A stretch of DNA of 11,667 bases from an uncultured Ruminococcus sp. (GTDB taxonomy: Bacteria; Bacillota; Clostridia; Oscillospirales; CAG-272), in contig CADBRS010000231.1 in NCBI GenBank assembly GCA_902797125.1, positions 1-11,667 of the forward strand. Reading direction: 5' to 3'. This document shows positions 6,666 to 11,667 of the stretch, in pieces (positions within the stretch are counted from its first letter, which is position 1; each line of letters begins with the position of its first letter). The position numbers and the translations under genes are program-made. The notes under the pieces were generated by a model. The model ran no database searches. It was not told the DNA's origin and was given only the letters and a program-made list of their open reading frames with translations.

Positions 6666-8333
6666 TTAATCCAGAATCGTGTCGGACGACGTGCCGCCGC
6701 CCGGGATCATGGGCAGCACCCGTTCGTCCTTGTCGATCACGCAGTCGATCCAGACGGGCACTTTCGACTCAAGCGCTTTGGCAAAAGCTTCTTTGAATTC
6801 GGCCAAAGTTTCCACATGATAGCCGACGCCTCCGAACCCTTCGATGACTTTGACGTAATCTGTCACGCGTTCGGGGTCTGAGGAAGAATAGCGTTTTCCG
6901 TAGAAGACGGTCTGCCACTGACGGACCATGCCGAGCACCCGGTTGTTGAAGATGACCGAGATGATGGGCAATCCGTAGCTGACGGCCGTGCAGGCCTCGT
7001 TCATGTTCATATGGAACGAGCCGTCTCCGGTCAGGTGGATAACAGGACCCTTGACGTCTTTTCCGAAGGACGCGCCGATGGCGGCGCCGTATCCGTAACC
7101 CATCGTCCCAAGACCGCCGCTGGTCAGAAAATGGTTCGGACCTTTGGTCAGATGCAGATACTGAGCGGCCCAGATCTGGTGCTGACCGACGTCTGTCGTG
7201 TAGGTCGCATCCGGACCGGCCATCTCGCAGATCGCGCTCACCAGCTGATGAGGCTTGATGACAGACGCATCGTTTTTGGGATGGTAGTCCCGGGTCTTCC
7301 ACGCGTCGATCTGATGCTGCCACTGAAGATGCTGTTTGGCCTCGATCATGGGCAGCAATTTCTGGAGCACGTCCTTGACGTCTCCGATGACCGAATAGTC
7401 GACCTTGATGTTTTTTCCGACTTCACTCGGGTCGATATCGATATGGATGATCTTGGCGTCTCCGCCGAATTTTTTCATGTTCAGGGCCACACGGTCCGAA
7501 AAACGGGAACCGATATTGATGAGGACGTCACAGTTGTCCGCGGCTTTGTTTCCGCTGAAGCATCCGTGCATGCCTAAAAGCCCCATATTGTTCTTTTCGC
7601 CGTAGGCCAGCACTCCGGACGCCATGAGCGTGTAGGATGCGGGGATGTCTGCCCGGTTGATGAGTTCCCGGACTTCGTCTCCGGCGTCAGAAAGTCTCAC
7701 GCCGCCACCGAAAAGGATATAGGGCCTCTTGGCGGTGTTGATGACACGGGCGATCTCTTCCAGTCCGGGATAAGAATCCTTGACCTGTCTTGGGGTCTCG
7801 ACCGGAGGCTGAGGCACATACTCGGTTATCGCCGCACTGACGTCTTTCGGGATGTCGACGAGGACCGGTCCGTATCGGCCGGTATGAGCCAGCTTGAAGG
7901 CCTTGCGGAGCGTGTCTGCGAGTTCTTCGACCCGGCGGACCTGGAAATTATGTTTGGTGATGGGCATCGTGATGCCGATGATATAGACCTCCTGAAAAGC
8001 GTCTCTGCCGATCAGGGAAGTGCCTACGTTGCCGGTGATCGCGACCATGGGCACGCTGTCCATATAGGCCGTAGCCAGCCCGGTGACCAGATTGGTCGCG
8101 CCGGGGCCGGACGTTGCGATGCACACGCCCGTTTTGCCGGTCGCGCGGGCATATCCGTCCGCGGCATGCGCCGCACCCTGTTCGTGAGCCGTCATGACGT
8201 GATGGAGTCTGTCTTTGTATTTGTAGAACGAATCATAGATGTTGAGGACGCCGCCTCCGGGATAGCCGAAGATGGTGTCGACACCTTGTTCCAGTAAAAC
8301 TTCGGATAGGATATCCGAGCCGTTTAAAAGCAT
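6666..8333 (-). CDS. ilvB: Acetolactate synthase large (catalytic) subunit
   Basis: This 555-residue ThDP- and FAD-dependent enzyme condenses pyruvate with pyruvate or 2-ketobutyrate, the first shared step of branched-chain amino acid synthesis. The pyrimidine-binding domain begins near residue 5, with the catalytic E51 in AHEQGAAHAADGYAR. Next come SGPGATN (75-81) and the central FAD domain (about 190-330). The pyrophosphate-binding domain has the GDGSF...NN thiamine motif (436-464). RQWQ (471-474) holds the Trp that shapes the herbicide site in plant enzymes. The start at 8333 has GGAGG (8339-8343) five bases before the ATG. A start 15 codons earlier (8378) would lie inside the leader terminator and is rejected. 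It is the first gene of the T-box-controlled operon. Confidence 0.97.
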   Translation of the reverse strand: MLLNGSDILSEVLLEQGVDTIFGYPGGGVLNIYDSFYKYKDRLHHVMTAHEQGAAHAADGYARATGKTGVCIATSGPGATNLVTGLATAYMDSVPMVAITGNVGTSLIGRDAFQEVYIIGITMPITKHNFQVRRVEELADTLRKAFKLAHTGRYGPVLVDIPKDVSAAITEYVPQPPVETPRQVKDSYPGLEEIARVINTAKRPYILFGGGVRLSDAGDEVRELINRADIPASYTLMASGVLAYGEKNNMGLLGMHGCFSGNKAADNCDVLINIGSRFSDRVALNMKKFGGDAKIIHIDIDPSEVGKNIKVDYSVIGDVKDVLQKLLPMIEAKQHLQWQHQIDAWKTRDYHPKNDASVIKPHQLVSAICEMAGPDATYTTDVGQHQIWAAQYLHLTKGPNHFLTSGGLGTMGYGYGAAIGASFGKDVKGPVIHLTGDGSFHMNMNEACTAVSYGLPIISVIFNNRVLGMVRQWQTVFYGKRYSSSDPERVTDYVKVIEGFGGVGYHVETLAEFKEAFAKALESKVPVWIDCVIDKDERVLPMIPGGGTSSDTILD

Positions 8334-8338
8334 AAAAA

Positions 8339-8343
8339 CCTCC
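8339..8343 (-). promoter_or_regulatory. Ribosome-binding site deciding the ilvB start
   Basis: GGAGG on the - strand, followed by TTTTT and the ATG at 8333. Starting here gives the usual IlvB N terminus (MLLNGSDILSEVL). An upstream ATG at 8378 would add 15 residues encoded by the U-tract and downstream side of the leader terminator. Confidence 0.85.
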
Positions 8344-8369
8344 TCTTTGTCGCGGTTTTCGGAGCGAGT

Positions 8370-8414
8370 AAAAAACAAAAGCTTCGCCTGTGCTCAAAAG
8401 GCAGAAGGCAAAGC
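8370..8414 (-). terminator. T-box-controlled intrinsic terminator
   Basis: GCTTTGCCT (8414-8406) pairs with AGGCGAAGC (8389-8381) with one G-U wobble. TTTTGTTTTTT follows (8380-8370). The 5' arm overlaps the 3' strand of the antiterminator helix (CTTCTG, 8407-8402), so the two folds exclude each other, as expected of a transcriptional T-box switch. Confidence 0.88.
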
Positions 8415-8466
8415 CGAAACCCTGTGGTACCACTTCTGTTGGCTGCATGGCAGCCCGCTCGCATCC

Positions 8467-8486
8467 GGAAATCCCCGGAAATCCCC
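8467..8486 (-). repeat. Two tandem 10-bp repeats inside the T-box leader
   Basis: GGAAATCCCC occurs twice back to back on the + strand (8467-8476 and 8477-8486), so the RNA carries GGGGAUUUCC twice. The copies lie between the Stem II region and Stem III. The GGGG of either copy can pair with the CUCC loop of the preceding hairpin. Confidence 0.8.
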
Positions 8487-8646
8487 TGTAACGGAAGGAG
8501 CCCGTCTGCGTCTACTCGGCAAGGCCTTTCGGGCAGCGATTCATGGGTGACGAAAAGGCAAGGCGCAAGACCCGTTTGCAGCATCCCGGGTTCTCTGAAC
8601 AAGGCTTTTTGCATTCTCCTGTCCCAATCACAATCTTTTGAAAAGA

Positions 8647-8675
8647 ATTATAACCACGCGCGCGTGATTTGTCAA
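8647..8675 (-). promoter_or_regulatory. Perfect-consensus promoter of the ilv operon
   Basis: On the - strand, TTGACA (8675-8670) and TATAAT (8652-8647) are separated by 17 bases, both matching consensus 6/6. The predicted start is near 8640, at the head of the T-box leader. The spacer holds a perfect 12-bp palindrome, CACGCGCGCGTG (8655-8666). A GTAAA-A-TTTAC near-palindrome (8676-8686) abuts the -35 box. Confidence 0.88.
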
Positions 8676-8704
8676 GTAAAATTTACATATAGGGCGGAAA
8701 CGAG

Positions 8705-8733
8705 TATTATTTATTCAAAAAAACGAAATAATA
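8705..8733. repeat. AT-rich inverted repeat upstream of the ilv promoter
   Basis: TATTATTT (8705-8712) and AAATAATA (8726-8733) form 8-bp arms 13 bases apart. An ATTCAAAAA direct repeat (8713-8721 and 8733-8741) overlaps it. It lies about 30-60 bases upstream of the ilv -35 box. It could be an activator or UP-element site, or simply AT-rich sequence. Confidence 0.45.
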
Positions 8734-8736
8734 TTC

Positions 8737-8779
8737 AAAAAGCGGCCTGTCCGTGACCGGGGTCACGGGTGCGGGCCGC
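8737..8779 (-). terminator. Strong intrinsic terminator after the solute-binding protein gene
   Basis: On the - strand an outer stem GCGGCC/GGCCGC (8779-8774 with 8747-8742) encloses an inner stem CCGTGAC/GTCACGG (8768-8762 with 8757-8751) with a 4-base loop. TTTTT follows (8741-8737). It isolates the lipoprotein gene from the ilv promoter about 60 bases downstream. A further 7-bp inverted repeat ATGATCC/GGATCAT (8783-8800) sits directly after the stop codon. Confidence 0.88.
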
Positions 8780-8802
8780 CTGATGATCCTATGGGATCAT
8801 TG

Positions 8803-10341
8803 TTAACCTTCCAACTCTTCGATGATCTTGAGGACGTCTTCGTTGAATTTCTGGACCTGGGCGTTGATGGACTTCTCGTTTTGAGCGATGAGGGTCTTCA
8901 GACCGACTTTCTGCGTGTACAGATTCAGATAGGTATTGGCGAAGAACTGGTAGATCATGCCGGGGTCGAAGACGCGGTGTTCCATGATCAGATGGATCAT
9001 TTCACGGGATTTCTCATCGCGGGCGTATTTGGTGCCGAGAGCCTCGTCGATATATTTGGGCTGCAGGGAATAGAGCGAATCTGAAGCCAGCGCTTCGATG
9101 ATCATGCCAGTCATGAACAGTCTGTCGCCGGTGTTTGTCAGGGGAATGGACAGCAGACTGCTGGTGTTCTTGGAAACGTAGGATTGGTAATACTCCTGTG
9201 ATTCCGTGTATTTCGGGATCGGGAGGATGCCGAAGTCTGTCGCGGATGAACGGAGGTTCGTGACTTCATCCATGCGCATCCAGAAGAACAGACCCTGTCC
9301 CTGAGCAAACATGTTGGTGAATTCCGCGTCGTTGATTCCTGCGATGTGATGATTGAAGAAGAAGTCCGCACCCATGAAATCGAGAATGACCTCAGAAACT
9401 TCGATATCGTATTCAGAACCCAGGGTGAACTCCAAAAATCCGTCCTCATCCTTGGTGATGATCATGGAGTTGGCACCGTCTTTGAACGAGGGTGCCACGT
9501 CGTTTTTGCCCAGAAAGCCATAGAAATCGTCGGGGTCGCGCTGGTCGTTGCTGTTGAGATCGACGTAGATCCCCTCACAGAGATACTCGAGGTAATCGAT
9601 CGTCCAGTGGCCCTTGAGCACTTCGTCATAAAGATCGGGCAATCCGTAGGTCTGGGCAGCTTCGAGATTGAACGCGATAGCTGCCGTGCCGTCCTTGTCG
9701 TTGATGCTGGCAGCCGTCGGAACGGCAAATAACACGCCGTTCGAGTCATAAGAGCCCGCGATGCTGAGGTATTCGATCGCGCTCTGATCGTACCAGGGCT
9801 TGGTCCAGTCCATATTGGGGACGGCAAACAGGTTCGTGAACGAGCCTTTTGTGATGATCTGGCCGAGGACTTCGGTCAGAGGGAAGGTATAATCCCAGAC
9901 GTGAAGACCGGACATGACGTTGTTGTTGATCTGGTTCATCAGCGCCACATACTCGATCGAGTCATATTCGAATTTGACTTTATAGTTTTCCTCGATCATG
10001 TTGTTTCTGTCGAAGATGGCATCGTTGATCAGATCTCCGTTAGGCCCCAGCGAAATGACGTCCCGGATGGCGCGCGCCATGCCTTCCCAGTCGCCCGGAT
10101 CCCATCCTGCAATCGAGATCACTTCGTTGTTAAAGTCATATGTTTCGGGTATCGAGGATTTGATCCGCTCCTCGGCTTCCGGTTCCGTCTCCTGACCGGA
10201 GTCTTTTGTTTCCTGAGGATCCACCGTCTTGGCGGATTCGGTTTCCTTCGGACCGTCTGTCTGGCTGCCACAGCCGATGACCGTGAAAAGGCCTGACAGC
10301 ATGAGGACAGCGAGCAGAACGCAAAGTATTCTTTTTGTCAT
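8803..10341 (-). CDS. Extracellular solute-binding lipoprotein (ABC-transporter type)
   Basis: This 512-residue protein starts with a lysine/arginine-poor signal peptide (MTKRILCVLL...) ending in the lipobox VIGC, so the mature protein would begin with lipid-modified C24. A Glu/Thr/Ser-rich linker (about 25-60) leads into a large domain with the aromatic and Asp-rich texture of family 1 (sugar-type) solute-binding proteins, for example FAVPTA (205-210). Residues 261-272 (DLNSNDQRDPDD) match the spacing of an EF-hand-like calcium loop, a feature I recall in many clostridial binding proteins of this kind. No permease or ATPase gene lies nearby, so the ligand is unknown. The ATG has GGAGG at 10347-10351. 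The 55-base gap to manA holds no clear terminator or promoter, so cotranscription with manA is possible. Confidence 0.8.
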   Translation of the reverse strand: MTKRILCVLLAVLMLSGLFTVIGCGSQTDGPKETESAKTVDPQETKDSGQETEPEAEERIKSSIPETYDFNNEVISIAGWDPGDWEGMARAIRDVISLGPNGDLINDAIFDRNNMIEENYKVKFEYDSIEYVALMNQINNNVMSGLHVWDYTFPLTEVLGQIITKGSFTNLFAVPNMDWTKPWYDQSAIEYLSIAGSYDSNGVLFAVPTAASINDKDGTAAIAFNLEAAQTYGLPDLYDEVLKGHWTIDYLEYLCEGIYVDLNSNDQRDPDDFYGFLGKNDVAPSFKDGANSMIITKDEDGFLEFTLGSEYDIEVSEVILDFMGADFFFNHHIAGINDAEFTNMFAQGQGLFFWMRMDEVTNLRSSATDFGILPIPKYTESQEYYQSYVSKNTSSLLSIPLTNTGDRLFMTGMIIEALASDSLYSLQPKYIDEALGTKYARDEKSREMIHLIMEHRVFDPGMIYQFFANTYLNLYTQKVGLKTLIAQNEKSINAQVQKFNEDVLKIIEELEG

Positions 10342-10396
10342 AAAAACCTCCGATGCGATGAAAGTGATAAGATGAAATAGCCGTTGTCTGGCGACG

Positions 10397-11377
10397 TTAT
10401 TTAATGGCGGCTTCCAGGATGGTCAGGTTGCCTTTGATCTGATAGTCGCCCATGCCTGCGGGCAGATAGTAGTCGTCACCTTTGGCGATGGGATAGGAGA
10501 CGCCACCGCAGACGATTTCGCCGGACCCTTCCAGACACAAAAGATTCTGGAAACTGTCCTTTGACACGGATGCGTCCCGGATTTTATCGACCGCATAGCG
10601 GCGAGTCTTGAAATACCGGCAGTGGGCCAGCACAGTCTCGTCTCCGCGTTCGTCCTTTGTTACGGATTCGAAGCGGATCGCATCGATCTCTGCCTGCGTG
10701 AACGGACGTGTAACGGCCAAAGCCTTTTCGACGTGCAATTGACGCAAAGTCCCGTCCGGCTGCCTGCGGTCGTAATCGTAGACGCGGTAGGTCAGGTCGC
10801 AGTTTTGCTGGATCTCGGCGATGAGGATCCCTTTGCCTATGGCGTGTACCATGCCGGAAGGGATGAAGAAGACGTCGCCTTTGTGAACTTCTTTGCGGCA
10901 CAAAACGTCGTCATAACGGCCTTCGCGGACGGCTTTTTCGAAATCGGACGCACTGAGTCCCGGGTTGAGCCCGTAGATCAGCTCCGCTCCGGGATCGGCT
11001 TCCAGGATCACCCACATCTCGGTCTTGCCGCAGCCGTTTTCCACGCGGGCAGCATAGTCGTCGTCCGGATGGACCTGGACGGACAGTTTGTCGCAGGCGT
11101 CGATCAGCTTGATGAGCAGGGGGAACGTACTCCCCTTGAAACCTGCTCCGATGACCTTCTGGCCTTCACGGTCGATGAAAGAACCCAGCGACAGGCCCTT
11201 GTATTCACCGTTTTCGATGAAACTCATTTCTTTTTCACGGCAAGTCAGTTTCCAGGCTTCGCCGATTTTTTCGTATTCCGAACGCAGGTTCCAGCCGCAT
11301 GCCGGGTCCAGCAACTTTGTGCCTCCCCAGATCATGGATTTTGTGATATAGGATAGCTTCATGGGATAAAGTGGCAT
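10397..11377 (-). CDS. manA: Mannose-6-phosphate isomerase, class I (short form)
   Basis: This 326-residue zinc enzyme interconverts mannose 6-phosphate and fructose 6-phosphate. The cupin metal site is visible as Q101 and H103 in LSVQVHPDD, E120 in GKTEMW, and H178 in PSGMVHAIG. The substrate Arg lies in the YRVYDYDR motif (197-204), equivalent to the type I signature YRVYDWxR. The length and order match the Firmicute short form (about 315-325), which lacks the extra helical domain of the E. coli enzyme. The start at 11377 is supported by GGAGG (11384-11388); an alternative ATG five codons later is less likely. The product can feed mannose into glycolysis or supply mannose 6-phosphate for surface glycans. 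The gene is transcribed from its own promoter, divergent from the lipoprotein gene at 11516. Confidence 0.94.
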   Translation of the reverse strand: MPLYPMKLSYITKSMIWGGTKLLDPACGWNLRSEYEKIGEAWKLTCREKEMSFIENGEYKGLSLGSFIDREGQKVIGAGFKGSTFPLLIKLIDACDKLSVQVHPDDDYAARVENGCGKTEMWVILEADPGAELIYGLNPGLSASDFEKAVREGRYDDVLCRKEVHKGDVFFIPSGMVHAIGKGILIAEIQQNCDLTYRVYDYDRRQPDGTLRQLHVEKALAVTRPFTQAEIDAIRFESVTKDERGDETVLAHCRYFKTRRYAVDKIRDASVSKDSFQNLLCLEGSGEIVCGGVSYPIAKGDDYYLPAGMGDYQIKGNLTILEAAIK

Positions 11378-11418
11378 AGAGAACCTCCGTGTTTCGAAAA
11401 CGTCATTATTTCAAATGA

Positions 11419-11448
11419 ATTATATCACGAAGTAGCGGACATTGGCAA
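11419..11448 (-). promoter_or_regulatory. Extended -10 promoter of manA
   Basis: On the - strand TTGCCA (11448-11443) lies 18 bases before TATAAT (11424-11419), which is directly preceded by TGA (the extended -10 TGn motif). Transcription should begin near 11412, giving a leader of about 35 bases to the ATG at 11377. Confidence 0.78.
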
Positions 11449-11455
11449 GCAAACC

Positions 11456-11484
11456 TTGATTTTTCGCTCATTTTGTGATACGCT
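11456..11484 (+). promoter_or_regulatory. Possible weak promoter of the divergent lipoprotein gene
   Basis: TTGATT (11456-11461) and TACGCT (11479-11484) have a 17-base spacer, and TGA precedes the -10 box (TGn). The -10 is only 3/6 to consensus, so the call is tentative. It stands back to back with the manA promoter, with -35 boxes 7 bases apart. Confidence 0.4.
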
Positions 11485-11515
11485 AAAAGTTAGAAAAAGA
11501 GTGAAGGCGTCTGTG

Positions 11516-11667
11516 ATGGGATTTCGAAAAAGTGACCGAAAAGTGAAAAGTCGGGTGATCGTCTGGGTCGGAAGCGTTCTGACCCTTTTGCTGTTTCTCC
11601 TGACTTCCTGCACGTGGTCTATTCCTTTTTTGGACGGGAACGAAACGGGTACCGGGGACGAGACGCA
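11516..11667 (+). CDS. N-terminal part of a predicted lipoprotein (3' partial)
   Basis: About 50 residues are visible before the window ends. A basic N terminus (MGFRKSDRKVKSR) is followed by a hydrophobic helix (VIVWVGSVLTLLLFLL) and the lipobox LTSC. This predicts cleavage and lipid attachment at the Cys near residue 32, in the cell envelope. The residues that follow (TWSIPFLDGNETGTGDET) look like a polar Gly/Thr/Glu linker. AAGG at 11504-11507 lies 8 bases before the ATG; GTG at 11513, in frame, is an alternative start. The functional domain lies beyond the window, so no role can be assigned. It could be another solute-binding protein or a surface protein. The gene diverges from manA. Confidence 0.65.
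   Translation, partial: MGFRKSDRKVKSRVIVWVGSVLTLLLFLLTSCTWSIPFLDGNETGTGDET

Larger units (their letters stand above)
8370..8640 (-). ncRNA. T-box riboswitch leader of the ilv operon
   Basis: Reading the - strand from the predicted transcript start, Stem I begins with GGGACAG (8625-8619), which pairs with CTGCCC (8536-8531). Its distal part has CAGAGAACCCGGG and a CGGGT return strand. A GAATCG stretch (8542-8537) on the 3' side of the specifier loop offers AUC (8540-8538, isoleucine) followed by a purine; the register is uncertain by a base or two. Next come an ACGG/CCGT hairpin with a CUCC loop able to pair with downstream GGGG (Stem II pseudoknot type), and Stem III GGCTGC-CAT-GCAGCC (8455-8441). 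The T-box bulge UGGUACC (8432-8426) can pair with a tRNA ending in ACCA. Antiterminator CAGAAG/CTTCTG competes with the terminator. Uncharged tRNA binding should allow read-through into ilvB. Confidence 0.9.

Noticed and set aside
8334..8378. Longer IlvB N terminus starting at 8378
   Set aside because: It would start inside the T-box terminator U-tract, has no ribosome-binding site, and adds residues absent from IlvB proteins; the ATG at 8333 has GGAGG.
8467..8486. CRISPR-like or mobile-element repeat
   Set aside because: Only two 10-bp copies without spacers, inside a T-box leader; no cas genes, transposase or flanking inverted repeats.
8324..8614. Small coding frames overlapping the ilv leader region
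   Set aside because: The region is a structured T-box RNA with helix pairing throughout; the frames have no ribosome-binding site and no recognisable product, and no leader peptide with a run of Ile, Leu or Val codons was seen.
8783..8800. Inverted repeat ATGATCC/GGATCAT as a separate terminator
   Set aside because: No U-tract follows on either strand; it probably only protects the 3' end or is chance next to the strong terminator at 8737-8779.
10622..11356. Open frame of 244 codons on the + strand, opposite manA
   Set aside because: It is the antisense shadow of manA, which has all metal ligands and a good ribosome-binding site; the + strand frame shows no family motif.

Overview
The window looks like a chromosomal segment of a Gram-positive anaerobe of the class Clostridia. 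It has moderate GC content and strong GGAGG ribosome-binding sites. Other pointers are a T-box tRNA-sensing leader, a group II ECF-type vitamin transporter S component, a type III pantothenate kinase and lipobox lipoproteins. No rRNA, tRNA, insertion sequence, CRISPR array or phage gene was seen.

Left part (1-1830, + strand): the 3' end of a nucleotidyltransferase-like gene is followed by a perfect-consensus promoter (TTGACA-N17-TATAAT) whose -35 box overlaps that gene's stop codon. The promoter drives a single gene for a membrane-anchored HD-GYP protein, a predicted cyclic-di-GMP phosphodiesterase. Two closely spaced hairpins end this unit, and the first also has a U-tract on the other strand, so it can stop the convergent ilv operon.

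Centre (1832-8675, - strand, read right to left): this is a branched-chain amino acid operon in the order promoter, T-box leader, ilvB, ilvN, ilvC, coaX, ECF S component (probably pantothenate), ilvD. IlvBN, IlvC and IlvD make the keto acids of valine and isoleucine. One of these, 2-ketoisovalerate, is also the carbon source for pantoate. Placing a pantothenate kinase and a probable pantothenate uptake component between ilvC and ilvD should put vitamin B5 salvage and CoA synthesis under the same amino-acid-tRNA control. The leader contains Stem I elements, a likely Stem II pseudoknot, Stem III, a UGGUACC T-box bulge, and mutually exclusive antiterminator and terminator helices.

Right part (8742-11667): a lipoprotein solute-binding protein with its own strong terminator lies downstream of manA (class I mannose-6-phosphate isomerase), both on the - strand. 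manA has a good extended -10 promoter. A divergent + strand gene for another small lipoprotein starts at 11516 and runs off the window.

No wholly new system is evident. The points most worth a second look are the CoA-salvage genes inside the T-box-controlled ilv operon, the alternating-purine/pyrimidine palindrome inside the ilv promoter spacer, the tandem repeat in the T-box leader, and the unusual cofactor loop of IlvC.
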